NCBI GenBank assembly: GCA_002293525.1
Contig: DBDJ01000047.1
Span: 1 to 33,625, forward strand
Reading direction: 5' to 3'
DNA length: 33,625 nt
Source of the DNA: Lachnospiraceae bacterium UBA935
GTDB taxonomy: Bacteria > Bacillota > Clostridia > Lachnospirales > Lachnospiraceae
The notes below the pieces were generated by a model that was not told the DNA's origin, ran no database searches, and saw only the letters and a program-made list of their open reading frames with translations. Positions 26,412-33,606 of this stretch are shown here, one piece after another. How positions within the stretch are numbered: position 1 is the stretch's first letter; every line of letters begins with the position of its first letter. The position numbers and the translations under genes were made by a program.

Positions 26412-26760
26412 TCTGCTAACATGCCGCCGAAAATCGCTAAAGCCAAGCGCAAACAAAGAATCTTCCGATTGTTCCACGCGTCGCAGCAGTTCTTCAGAGA
26501 TGGGGCACCCATGGCGAGACAGGCATAGGCAGGCTTGTCCCATGTGAACAGTCCGGTTTCTTTAGAAAGGCGGCGCACCTCATCCTTTGTTATGCCGCAT
26601 TCGCGCAGGGGGGAACGGACGGAAAGTTCAGCGAGCGCCCTCATGCCGGGACGGTCGTTCGCGTTGTCGGATGCATTTGTGCCGTCAATCAGCATCACAA
26701 TGCTATCAGCCCTCGCCTGTTCTCGTGTTTTGAGACCGGTTTTGAGACCTTTCTGCTGGC
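26412..26760 (-). pseudogene. LarE-like sulfur-transferase fragment, frameshifted
   Basis: The minus strand reads IDGTNASDNANDRPGMRAL, RSPLRECGITKDEVRRLSK and FTWDKPAYACLA, typical of the middle of LarE (the PP-loop protein that makes the nickel-pincer cofactor of lactate racemase). After ACLA a few codons are missing and the frame shifts. In the new frame ISEELLRRVEQSEDSLFALG continues the family sequence. The N-terminal PP-loop and the C-terminus are absent. The right edge is approximate; a 12-nt tandem repeat lies within it at 26727-26750. Confidence 0.75.
26727..26750. repeat. 12-nt tandem duplication inside the LarE relic
   Basis: GTTTTGAGACCG is followed directly by GTTTTGAGACCT. Confidence 0.8.
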
Positions 26761-26762
26761 GA

Positions 26763-26791
26763 TTGAAAATGCAGATTGATCATGCTATAAT
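26763..26791 (+). promoter_or_regulatory. Strong sigma-A promoter for the ABM-like gene
   Basis: TTGAAA (26763-26768), a 17-nt spacer and a perfect TATAAT (26786-26791) lie about 65 nt upstream of the gene start. Confidence 0.75.
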
Positions 26792-26855
26792 TCTGTTAGC
26801 TTTAATAAAGATCAGGCTAACGAATTGTATTTATATTGACAGGAGGATAATTGTC

Positions 26856-27203
26856 ATGTTCAATGAAATCTGTATATATGAAGCGAAGATTGAGAAACAG
26901 GACGAAATTGAAACATTGATGAAAGAAGTCGCGGAATTTTATTTATCGCAACCAGATGTCATCGAAGTGAAATATATCAAGCGTACACATCGGCAAGAGG
27001 ATTTTAATGCTGTAAAAGAAGGAAAGCCCCCTGTCAGGCTGACGCGATATGTCGGCAAAGTTACATATATGCTTTATTGGTCGCTTGAAAATGAAGAAGC
27101 ACATGCAAAGGTATCAAAACTCGGATTAGAGAAATTTTATAAACGGTGGAACCGCTGCCTTACGACAATGCCTAAAATATTATTAGGTGAAAATATTGTA
27201 TAA
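26856..27203 (+). CDS. Small ABM-like (dimeric alpha/beta barrel) protein
   Basis: This is a 115-residue protein. The open frame extends upstream to 26535, but AGGAGG (26841-26846) and the promoter fix the start at 26856. The layout, a strand (EICIYEAKIE), a helix (DEIETLMKEVAEFYLSQ) and a strand (VIEVKYIKRTHR), resembles antibiotic-biosynthesis-monooxygenase-like and other ferredoxin-like dimeric proteins. No catalytic residue can be assigned. It stands alone between relics and has its own strong promoter, so it is probably a live gene. The function is unknown. Confidence 0.7.
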   Translation: MFNEICIYEAKIEKQDEIETLMKEVAEFYLSQPDVIEVKYIKRTHRQEDFNAVKEGKPPVRLTRYVGKVTYMLYWSLENEEAHAKVSKLGLEKFYKRWNRCLTTMPKILLGENIV

Positions 27204-27232
27204 ATAATAGGTTATGATATCACTGATGGTTG

Positions 27233-27418
27233 AAGATTGTCCGTTTATATTCTTCGCCCCAGCTCCACATAGCATCGTGGATGGACTTCAGGCTTTCCCC
27301 CAATTCGGTCAGGGAATACTCCACCCGCGGCGGGACTTCGGCAAAAACCTCGCGCTTTACCAGGCCGTTTTCTTCCATCTTCCGAAGATGCTGTGTCAGT
27401 ACCTTTTGTGAGATACTT
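27233..27418 (-). pseudogene. C-terminal fragment of a second HxlR-family regulator
   Basis: The minus-strand frame contains ISQKVLTQHLRKMEENGLVK, PPRVEYSLTELGESL and a normal end (stop near 27220). It therefore covers the recognition helix, wing and dimer helix. The N-terminal third is missing and is replaced by a fragment of the fusion-protein gene on the other strand. It is clearly a different HxlR from that at 3438. Confidence 0.78.
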
Positions 27419-27496
27419 AAACAGTTCGGGTTATTGAACCTATTGGCCCCCACACAGTTAGCCGACGTGCAGATGGGCTACGGGATGATGCTCATG
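27419..27496 (+). pseudogene. Fragment of the HMA-DsbD-like fusion gene
   Basis: About 78 nt match 23888-23965 with a few substitutions. The translation reads QFGLLNLLAPTQLADVQMGY versus QFGLLNLLAPSQLADAQMGY in the intact gene. It is joined at 27418/27419 to the HxlR relic, with no start or stop of its own. Confidence 0.85.
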
Positions 27497-27536
27497 AAAC
27501 AATCACGAACTTTGGCACTGAATGTAGGATTAAAGG

Positions 27537-27594
27537 TTGATGTTTTTTTTGTTAAGTAGTATAATTATAGCACAATATGATCATAATTATACTA
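27537..27594 (+). promoter_or_regulatory. Toxin-antitoxin promoter with embedded palindrome
   Basis: TTGATG (27537-27542), a 17-nt spacer and TATAAT (27560-27565) are overlapped by a perfect 12-nt inverted repeat. Its arms are TAGTATAATTAT (27557-27568) and its complement at 27583-27594, with a 14-nt centre. Phd-type antitoxins repress their own promoters through such palindromes, so this is the likely operator. Confidence 0.72.
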
Positions 27595-27640
27595 TTTATA
27601 AAGTAAAAACAGTGGACATTTGATTAAAGGAGTGAGTGAT

Positions 27641-27928
27641 ATGCGGACAATTATCAAACCATCTGCCAGTATCCGGCAGAATTACAACGAAATTTCAAAT
27701 TTATGTAAGGAAACCCAGGAACCGGTATTCTTAACTAAAAATGGTGAAGGTGATTTAGTAGTTATGGATATCTTGGCATATGATCAGAGAGAAAAACAGC
27801 TTGTTCTTAGAGAAAAATTGCTTGAGATAGAAATGCAACGGAACGCTGGAATACCGGATATACCAGCAAGAGTGGCAAGCTCGGAAATCAGAAGAAAAAT
27901 CATGGAGAAAAAACATGGGAATGTATAG
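27641..27928 (+). CDS. Phd/YefM-family antitoxin
   Basis: This 95-residue antitoxin should neutralise the toxin encoded next and repress the shared promoter. The N-terminal DNA-binding part includes IIKPSASIRQNYNEISNLCK, followed by PVFLTKNGEGDLVVMDILAY, the standard Phd/YefM core. The C-terminal charged helix (about 55-95) would bind the toxin. The ATG at 27641 has AAGGAG 8 nt upstream; the in-frame ATG at 27620 does not. It overlaps the toxin gene by 14 nt, which indicates translational coupling. Confidence 0.9.
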   Translation: MRTIIKPSASIRQNYNEISNLCKETQEPVFLTKNGEGDLVVMDILAYDQREKQLVLREKLLEIEMQRNAGIPDIPARVASSEIRRKIMEKKHGNV

Positions 27929-28226
27929 CGTGGATATTTCTCCGTTGGCTCACGAAGTATTTGAGCGGTATATGGAGTTGTGTTTAAAAGATAGTGGGGA
28001 CGAATGTGCATTGCGTCTTTTGGAGTCATTTGATGAAAAGGTCGGAATTCTGGAGGATCAGCCATTAATAGGATGTGCCAGATTACGATATATACCGGAT
28101 AAATACCGAATGATAAACTTTTGGCCGCATTTGTGGCTTGTATTTCAGATTTATGAGAAGGACAAGAGTGTAAAATTAGAATATATTATTGATGACAGAC
28201 AAGATTATGGAAGATTTATTAAGTAA
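27915..28226 (+). CDS. RelE/ParE-family toxin
   Basis: This 103-residue toxin resembles the RelE/ParE superfamily: helices first (SPLAHEVFERYMEL), then a beta-sheet with GCARLRYIPDKYRMINF, HLWLVFQIYE and a C-terminal DDRQDYGRFI. RelE relatives cleave mRNA at the ribosome and ParE relatives block gyrase; which applies cannot be told. It overlaps the antitoxin gene by 14 nt. A 9-bp AT-rich inverted repeat (28222-28230/28242-28250) spans the stop codon. Confidence 0.87.
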   Translation: MGMYSVDISPLAHEVFERYMELCLKDSGDECALRLLESFDEKVGILEDQPLIGCARLRYIPDKYRMINFWPHLWLVFQIYEKDKSVKLEYIIDDRQDYGRFIK

Positions 28227-28433
28227 AATAGTTATCGGCAGTATTTTACTAAGCTGGGGCTGGCACAGTTGCCTTTCCCAGACACTCTTTTAGCTCGTAG
28301 CTGAGATTTGGTTACTCTGCGGTTTTCACTCACCAAGCCAAGATCGGCATGGATAAAGAATACCCGCTCTGCATCTGCCCGGAAATGCGGCATTTCTTAA
28401 AGTGCCGGTGCGCTGATCTGATAAGCTTTTCGC
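28227..28433. other. Non-coding gap after the toxin gene
   Basis: Apart from the 9-bp inverted repeat near the toxin stop (no T-run follows), I see no gene. A short minus-strand frame (about 28300-28400, reading FRADAERVFFIHADLGLVSE) may be a gene relic, but I cannot name it. Confidence 0.4.
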
Positions 28434-28478
28434 TTGTAATAATTGTTTGTATGAGGTATAATATTTATAACAATTATT
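28434..28478 (+). promoter_or_regulatory. AbiE promoter flanked by an inverted repeat
   Basis: TTGTAA (28434-28439), a 17-nt spacer and a perfect TATAAT (28457-28462) precede abiEi. Perfect 10-nt arms AATAATTGTT (28438-28447) and AACAATTATT (28469-28478) straddle the -10 box. AbiEi antitoxins are known to repress their own promoter through inverted repeats, which fits. Confidence 0.72.
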
Positions 28479-28500
28479 TCATGGAGGTGAGTACTTCGCT

Positions 28501-29094
28501 GTGACACAAGAAGAGATGGCTCTGACATTACTCCGGAGCGGAAACGGATATCTGACGGCAAAAGAGGCCGCTGAACACGGAATCAGTGTGCTCGCGCTGA
28601 AACGGCTGACTGACCGCGGGGCGATTGAACATGCAGCGCACGGGTTATATGTTCGTAACGATATCATGCCCGACCCGTTTTATATCGCGCAGCGCCGGTG
28701 TCCCAAAGGCGTTTTTTCGCATGAGACGGCTTTGTTTTTCCGTGACCTCTCCGACAGGAATCCGTTGCAGCTTATGATGACCATTCCGTCCGGTTGGGCT
28801 ACCCGCTTCATTACCAGCGATGATGTTTTGATTTTTTACAACAAACCGAAGCAGATGATGACCGGCGCGTTGGAAACGGTGACGCCCTATGGTATGACGG
28901 TAATGGCCTACGACACCGAACGGACTATCTGTGATTGCCTACGGAACATCGACCAGCTTGACAAGGACTTGGTTCTGACCGCTCTGAAGCGGTACATGAA
29001 AGAGCCTTCGGGAGACAAGGCAAAGCTGCTTGATTATGCTGCTATGTTCAGAATCCGGGACATTGTTCTACGGTATATGGAGGTGCTGACCTGA
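28501..29094 (+). CDS. abiEi: AbiEi-type antitoxin
   Basis: This 197-residue protein has an N-terminal winged helix (GNGYLTAKEAAEHGISVLAL, then LTDRGAIEHAAHGLYV) and the AbiEi antitoxin domain (PKGVFSHETALFFRDLSDR, YGMTVMAYDTERTICDCLR). It should repress the operon and counter AbiEii in a type IV toxin-antitoxin system that can act as phage abortive infection. The start is GTG at 28501, with GGAGGTGA 10 nt upstream. Its stop overlaps the next start (TGATG). Confidence 0.9.
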   Translation: MTQEEMALTLLRSGNGYLTAKEAAEHGISVLALKRLTDRGAIEHAAHGLYVRNDIMPDPFYIAQRRCPKGVFSHETALFFRDLSDRNPLQLMMTIPSGWATRFITSDDVLIFYNKPKQMMTGALETVTPYGMTVMAYDTERTICDCLRNIDQLDKDLVLTALKRYMKEPSGDKAKLLDYAAMFRIRDIVLRYMEVLT

Positions 29095-29930
29095 TGTTTA
29101 CAAACGCAACGCAGTTGAAAGACTGGATCAAAAACAAATCGAAAGAAACCGGCACGCCGGCAAACGCGCTTTTACAAAGCTATATGCTGGAGCGGTTTTT
29201 GGAGCGGGTGTCACTCTCTCCATACCGTGATAACATGATTCTCAAAGGCGGGTTCCTGATTGCAGCGATGGTCGGTGTGGATAAGCGCAGTACGATGGAT
29301 ATGGATACTACCATCAAAGGCGTGCCTGTTACCCGCGAGACGATTGAGGATATGCTGAACGAAATCATTTCTATCGACGCGGGCGACAATGTGACCATCG
29401 AGTTGAGGGATATCAAGAATATCCACGACATCAGTGAGTACGATGATTTCCGGGCCTCGCTGACGGCGGTATTCCAAAAGGTTCGTGTCGACATAAAAAT
29501 AGATATCACCACCAGGGACACTATCATTCCGCAGGAGATTGAATACAACTACCGGCTTATGTTTGAAGACCGGACGATCCCGGTGATGGCATATAATCTG
29601 TATACCATCCTCGCGGAGAAGATTGAGACGATTCTGGTTCGCAGCGTTGCCAATACAAGGGGCCGTGATTATTACGATGTCTATTTACTGCTGCGGACAG
29701 GACGGGAGACCTTATCGCGGGAAGAGTTGCTTCGCGCCATCCGTGCAAAGGCGGAGGAGCGCGGCAGCGTACCGGCGCTCGATAATCGGGGAAAAATCCT
29801 ACGGGATATTTCCGAGAGCCCGGACATCGCAAAGATTTGGGACAGTTACATGAGACGCTATCCCTACGCAAAAGGAATCGCCCTGCTGGACATCCTTGTC
29901 TTGATCACCTGGGTGTTTGAGGGAAAATGA
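29094..29930 (+). CDS. abiEii: AbiEii-type nucleotidyltransferase toxin
   Basis: This 278-residue toxin is of the AbiEii/DUF1814 nucleotidyltransferase family. Motif I reads MILKGGFLIAAM and is followed by the acidic metal site in RSTMDMDTTIKG. Further family motifs are VRVDIKIDITTRD and LYTILAEKIETIL...RGRDYYDVYLL. Members transfer nucleotides onto RNA or protein targets and stop growth; the target here is unknown. The ATG overlaps the abiEi stop by one base, so the pair is translationally coupled. The 110-nt gap to the convergent ATPase gene shows no clear terminator. Confidence 0.9.
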   Translation: MFTNATQLKDWIKNKSKETGTPANALLQSYMLERFLERVSLSPYRDNMILKGGFLIAAMVGVDKRSTMDMDTTIKGVPVTRETIEDMLNEIISIDAGDNVTIELRDIKNIHDISEYDDFRASLTAVFQKVRVDIKIDITTRDTIIPQEIEYNYRLMFEDRTIPVMAYNLYTILAEKIETILVRSVANTRGRDYYDVYLLLRTGRETLSREELLRAIRAKAEERGSVPALDNRGKILRDISESPDIAKIWDSYMRRYPYAKGIALLDILVLITWVFEGK

Positions 29931-30040
29931 CAAATCAAAAAAGAAAGGTTCCGTCATAAGGGTTATATAGCCCAAGGAGAAGTTTAATTTAGGAACAGCA
30001 CCGCATATACCACCATCGGGATGAGAGGGAATGGATATGT

Positions 30041-31624
30041 TCAGACGACAACTTCCACCAGTGTCTTATCTCCGCATTGGATTTCCTTTATTCCTGGGAT
30101 TTTACTCTTGTTGAAGTTAAAGCTGAGGAGCCATCCTTTTTTTGCCTCGTACAGATCCAGATAATCGGCTAGCTGTTGTTCCCCGCGCTTGTTATATTCC
30201 TCTCCTCGCCATATCTTGACCTCGATCACATACTCTGTCCCATGATAATTCACGATAATATCTGTCCGCCGGTTATCCCTTGTCCGTGCTTCTACATAGT
30301 AATTCCCGGTACCGTTTATAATCGGTTTTAGGAATAAGAGGAAGAATTTTCGGCCATTTTCTTCTATAAACCGCTCATCTTCACCATGATAGAGATGATC
30401 AAACTCTACGGCGAACCTTTCCATCACAAAGTCCATGTCAAGGATTCCGTCGGTGACAAAGCGCTTTCTGTCATTCGCTCCGGCCCGATAGATTTTGCTA
30501 CCTATGTCTTCCTCAGAAATAAAGAAATTATACAGTAGGGTTTCAAAGATGCGATTAGCAATCGCGACAGCCCCTTCGGTATTTTTTATAAATCCGAACA
30601 TATCTGCCAGATCGATAACGGTATTATATCTATTGTAAGCAACCGAATTGCCATGAAACAAAATAGCATAAAGAATACTCTTTAGTTCCGGATATTCGCG
30701 CAGCTGCCGAAGCAAGGAGTCAAAAAGTGCGTTGCTTTCAGAAAGGATCATGGCAGTGGCATCAATCAAACCTTCCTTTGACCATACCAATAACTCTCCG
30801 CTATATTTCTCTTGTTCCGGCAATTCTTCATCCATAATCTTGCATAGGTTCGATACCAAAAGCGGATAGCCTGATGTGTAGTCCCGGATCATCTGTGCCA
30901 TAGCCCTGACATCCATTCCGGTATGATGATCCTGCTCATATGATTTCAGCATACCTTCAATGTCTGCTTCTGAAAACGCCATGTCCACACCGAACTTCGT
31001 GGCGATATTCCAAGGGCTGTTGATCCTATGCTCGGAGTCAGGGCGGATCTTGTTCTTCAGATTCTTAATGTCATATACGCCGGCCAGAATAACCGACCGG
31101 AATATCGGAAGTTCTTTTCTGTGTATATAGTAGCCTCTCAGCTGTGCCAAAAAGTCCAGAAAAACCTGATTATTTGAGGCGCTGTCCACTTCGTCTATCA
31201 GCAGGACAATAGGCTTCTTGGCTGTCCCGCAAAGGTCGCTTATAAGACTAAATAGTTTTACCAGGCTACAGTCTTTGTTGCTTGCACATTCTTTCAGTTC
31301 TTTCATGATTATTTCGTCTAAACCCGAGGTTCCCCGCAATGCCCGGCACAGCCGGTCGGAAAAATCGGAAACAAAAGTAGCTTCATTTTTAAAGCTGTCT
31401 GTGCTTAAGAATTGAAAATCCAGGCTGATTACGATATAATCAGCCTGCAAAAATGCCCTTAAGGCATGAAGAGTGGTTGTCTTTCCATATTGCCGGCCTT
31501 TATTGATCGAAAAAAAAGCGCCTTGCTCAATCAGTTTCCTGATTTCCGCCAAACGGGTATCCAGATTTACCATATAATGAATCTCAGGATCACATTGACC
31601 GGTAATATTGAAAATTCTTTTCAT
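30041..31624 (-). CDS. AAA-like ATPase fused to a PD-(D/E)XK nuclease-like domain
   Basis: This 527-residue protein has a Walker A variant GRQYGKTT (43-50), Walker B IVLLIDEVD (139-147) and an ATPase helical region. Its C-terminal DUF1703-like domain has the nuclease pattern D455...E468-V-K470 (TDIIVNY...YVIEVKIW) and a following QQLADYLDLY. The family is common in multiple copies in Clostridia and Bacteroides, and its role is not settled; defence or mobile-element links are proposed. The start at 31624 has GGAG 7 nt upstream; the ATG at 31639 does not. A 46-nt relic of this gene (44 matches) lies at 32724-32769, so a second copy once existed nearby. Confidence 0.85.
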   Translation of the reverse strand: MKRIFNITGQCDPEIHYMVNLDTRLAEIRKLIEQGAFFSINKGRQYGKTTTLHALRAFLQADYIVISLDFQFLSTDSFKNEATFVSDFSDRLCRALRGTSGLDEIIMKELKECASNKDCSLVKLFSLISDLCGTAKKPIVLLIDEVDSASNNQVFLDFLAQLRGYYIHRKELPIFRSVILAGVYDIKNLKNKIRPDSEHRINSPWNIATKFGVDMAFSEADIEGMLKSYEQDHHTGMDVRAMAQMIRDYTSGYPLLVSNLCKIMDEELPEQEKYSGELLVWSKEGLIDATAMILSESNALFDSLLRQLREYPELKSILYAILFHGNSVAYNRYNTVIDLADMFGFIKNTEGAVAIANRIFETLLYNFFISEEDIGSKIYRAGANDRKRFVTDGILDMDFVMERFAVEFDHLYHGEDERFIEENGRKFFLLFLKPIINGTGNYYVEARTRDNRRTDIIVNYHGTEYVIEVKIWRGEEYNKRGEQQLADYLDLYEAKKGWLLSFNFNKSKIPGIKEIQCGDKTLVEVVV

Positions 31625-31639
31625 ATATGATCTCCACAT

Positions 31640-32012
31640 TATGACTATGCTCTACACATCCGCTTCACAGACTACGTGATTGAAAGTGTCCGTTGCATAT
31701 GTCCGGTTTTTGCTCGTTCTATTTAAAAGTGTATATAAAAAGACGGAATAAGTCAAGGAGACAAAAAATAGAATTATTTTCGCTGTAAGCTGTTTTCGCT
31801 GAAATTAAGGCAATATAAAGCCGGCAAATGTGTTCTGTCTGACCGTCCGCTATCTTGCTTTTGGCCATTGCCATGTATACCAGGAATGTCACGGTCAGGA
31901 ACATGGTCATTTTGGAAAGTGGTTCTTATACATATGGGTGACAGCCCTTTTTTACGTAAGCCGTTATTTTAAAGAATACCTGGGCAAACGCTGGGAACAA
32001 AAAAAACTAAAA
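31640..32012. other. Gap with no certain gene
   Basis: A plus-strand frame at 31830-32048 encodes a possible membrane segment (GHFGKWFLYIWVTALFYVSR) after a His-rich stretch, but it has no good ribosome site and runs into promoter copy 3. The corresponding minus-strand frame is also weak. I see no RNA gene. Confidence 0.35.
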
Positions 32013-32058
32013 GGTGAGTACTTGATTAATGATCCATATATGCTATGATAATAGCATG
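32013..32058 (+). promoter_or_regulatory. Promoter/operator repeat (copy 3) of the collapsed copper operon
   Basis: TTGATT (32022-32027), a 16-nt spacer and TATGAT (32044-32049) sit on the same perfect palindrome ATGCTATGATAATAGCAT (32040-32057) seen before copA. The AGTA/TACT arms of copies 1 and 2 are missing. It could still drive the second copZ. Confidence 0.65.
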
Positions 32059-32067
32059 ACTTGCAAT

Positions 32068-32410
32068 AGAAGTCTCTACCCGGTAAGGTTAAAGACACTG
32101 ATGAGCAGAAGCCCGAACATGGATTCGCTTATCGCTGTGGGAACATCAGCTGCCGTGCTTTACAGCGCCTATAACACGGATGTAGTCGGTCAGCAATCCG
32201 TTGCTTCCTTTGACGAGGTACTGAAAAACATTCCGGATAAGGTTTCCGCTGATGGCCCAGCCGTTCCTTGATACCAGTTTAGACCCCGGTAAATTGCCGG
32301 ATAATTACTTTTACTATGAAGGCGGAAGTTTGTGCTAAATCCCGAACCGCTTATCGTAGCGGGCGTTGACCCGGGCAATGTAGAGGGTTGGGCTTATGCC
32401 CCGGTGGAAC
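32068..32410 (+). pseudogene. Collapsed copy of copA and the copper-operon lipoprotein gene
   Basis: From left to right the segment matches several pieces of the intact operon: copA about 21771-21869, lipoprotein gene about 25171-25248, then about 25353-25423, then about 25681-25760. Everything between is deleted, including nearly all of copA and the whole fusion gene. Order and strand match the intact operon. The remaining frame 32029-32271 is an accidental in-frame join of copA and lipoprotein codons with no ribosome site. The copZ gene that follows is intact. Confidence 0.87.
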
Positions 32411-32443
32411 ATAATATAAAGGATAGAAGAGAGGAGAAACCAA

Positions 32444-32653
32444 ATGGAGAAAACAACATTGAAGGTGGACGGCATGTCCTGTGAGCATTGCGTAAAAGCC
32501 GTAACCGGCGCAGTAGGCGCATTGCCCGGTGTGACAAATGTAGCAGTGGATTTGGCGGCGAAGACCATAACGGTGGAATATGACCCCGGCAATACGGCTC
32601 TTGACAACATCAAAGCTGAGATTGAGGAACAAGGCTACGACGTAATTGCATGA
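32444..32653 (+). CDS. copZ: Copper chaperone CopZ (second copy)
   Basis: This is a complete 69-residue HMA protein with the Cu(I) site GMSCEHC (C13/C16). It differs from the first copy by six residues (K32N, V42I, K50N, T52A, S55N, N57K), none in the metal site. Most nucleotide changes are silent or mild, which suggests that it has stayed under selection while the rest of its operon collapsed. GAGGAGAAA precedes the ATG, as in copy 1. It may be transcribed from promoter copy 3. Confidence 0.94.
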   Translation: MEKTTLKVDGMSCEHCVKAVTGAVGALPGVTNVAVDLAAKTITVEYDPGNTALDNIKAEIEEQGYDVIA

Positions 32654-32723
32654 GAATCTGAGGGCAAGGAGTTTAAAGGTTTACCGAGAGCGGTATAATC
32701 CTGCACTTGCGATACGCACATTG

Positions 32724-32769
32724 ATAAAGCCGAACATATCTGCCAGATCAATAACGGTATTATATCTAT
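32724..32769 (-). pseudogene. 46-nt relic of the ATPase-nuclease gene
   Basis: The segment matches 30588-30633 at 44 of 46 positions, in the same orientation. It covers codons for the YNTVIDLADMFGFI part. No other part of that gene is seen here. Confidence 0.8.
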
Positions 32770-32783
32770 AAATTCTTAACTCC

Positions 32784-33440
32784 TTATGATGTAGATGACG
32801 CGCCGGCTTTTTCCGATAAACCGACTAGTGAACGGAGATAACCTCCGACACGCTTATACATCCACCAGGTAACCAAAGATGTAACGGAAAGCTTTACAAG
32901 GTTAAAGGGTAATATGCCGAACAGCATGATTGTAAACATGTTATTAATGAGCGGATTGACCGATGAACCCATGCCCACGATGTCTGCTGTCGACATGCTA
33001 TAGACGGCGGCATACATCGGAAAGCCGATGAATAAATTCAACGGTATCCAGGCCAGACTGCCAATCAGGGTCGAGGCTATCAGCGCTTTACGGGCACCCT
33101 TGATATTTTTGCGGTATTTGTATATAAATGCTGCCGGAAGAGTGAATAAGATACTGCCCAGTGCATTCATAAACTCGCCGACATATGCGGTTTCCGTGCC
33201 TTGTAAAAGGAGCTTCAGAAGATTCTTGAGCACGACGACGATGACGCTGGCAGTCGGACCTAAAAAGAAGCCGGCGAACAGACCGGGGAACTCCGCTATG
33301 TCGAACTTCAGGAAAGGCGGGGCAAAGGGTAGCGGGGAGTTAATGGTCATCAGGACAGCTGATAACGCAGCTAACAGGGCTATCAAGGTCAGACTGCGGA
33401 TGTTGTAGGTTTTTGTTTTCGATTTCATTTTCGATTTCAT
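32784..33440 (-). CDS. ribU: Riboflavin ECF transporter substrate-binding protein RibU
   Basis: This 218-residue protein is the S component of an energy-coupling-factor importer. It has about six membrane helices with the RibU pattern AEFPGLFAGFFLGPTASVIV, KNLLKLLLQGTETAYVGE and a loop before the last helices. Riboflavin is strongly indicated because the gene lies behind the 3' end of an FMN riboswitch with its own terminator. The shared EcfA/EcfT module is not in the window. GGAGGA stands 6 nt before the ATG at 33440. The first 24 coding nucleotides are a perfect 12-nt tandem duplication, giving MKSKMKSK. Confidence 0.93.
   Translation of the reverse strand: MKSKMKSKTKTYNIRSLTLIALLAALSAVLMTINSPLPFAPPFLKFDIAEFPGLFAGFFLGPTASVIVVVLKNLLKLLLQGTETAYVGEFMNALGSILFTLPAAFIYKYRKNIKGARKALIASTLIGSLAWIPLNLFIGFPMYAAVYSMSTADIVGMGSSVNPLINNMFTIMLFGILPFNLVKLSVTSLVTWWMYKRVGGYLRSLVGLSEKAGASSTS
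33417..33440 (-). repeat. 12-nt tandem duplication at the ribU start
   Basis: The minus strand reads ATGAAATCGAAA twice in direct succession. The second ATG is too far from the ribosome site to be the main start. Confidence 0.92.
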
Positions 33441-33497
33441 TTTGATTCCTCCATGTGATAATGTTTATAGTTTCCAAATATCTCATGAAAATTCCAT

Positions 33498-33531
33498 TAA
33501 AAAATCCCCGGATTCCATTCAAGAATCGGGG
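33498..33531 (-). terminator. Riboswitch-controlled terminator before ribU
   Basis: Minus strand: CCCCG-ATTC (33531-33523) pairs with GAAT-C-CGGGG (about 33515-33506), with one bulged base, and is followed by a U-run (33504-33499). Its position between an FMN aptamer and ribU fits transcriptional attenuation when FMN is plentiful. Confidence 0.82.
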
Positions 33532-33606
33532 CGTTACAGTCGAAAATTATATTGCCCGGAAAACTGTACGGCATGCTTTCGATCACACGTTGTTTCCCGT
33601 TACATA

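Noticed and set aside
26535..26855. N-terminal extension of the ABM-like gene frame
   Set aside because: It overlaps the LarE relic and the strong promoter; AGGAGG fixes the start at 26856.
31719..31910. Small minus-strand frame before promoter copy 3
   Set aside because: No ribosome site, no recognisable motif, and it overlaps an equally weak plus-strand frame.
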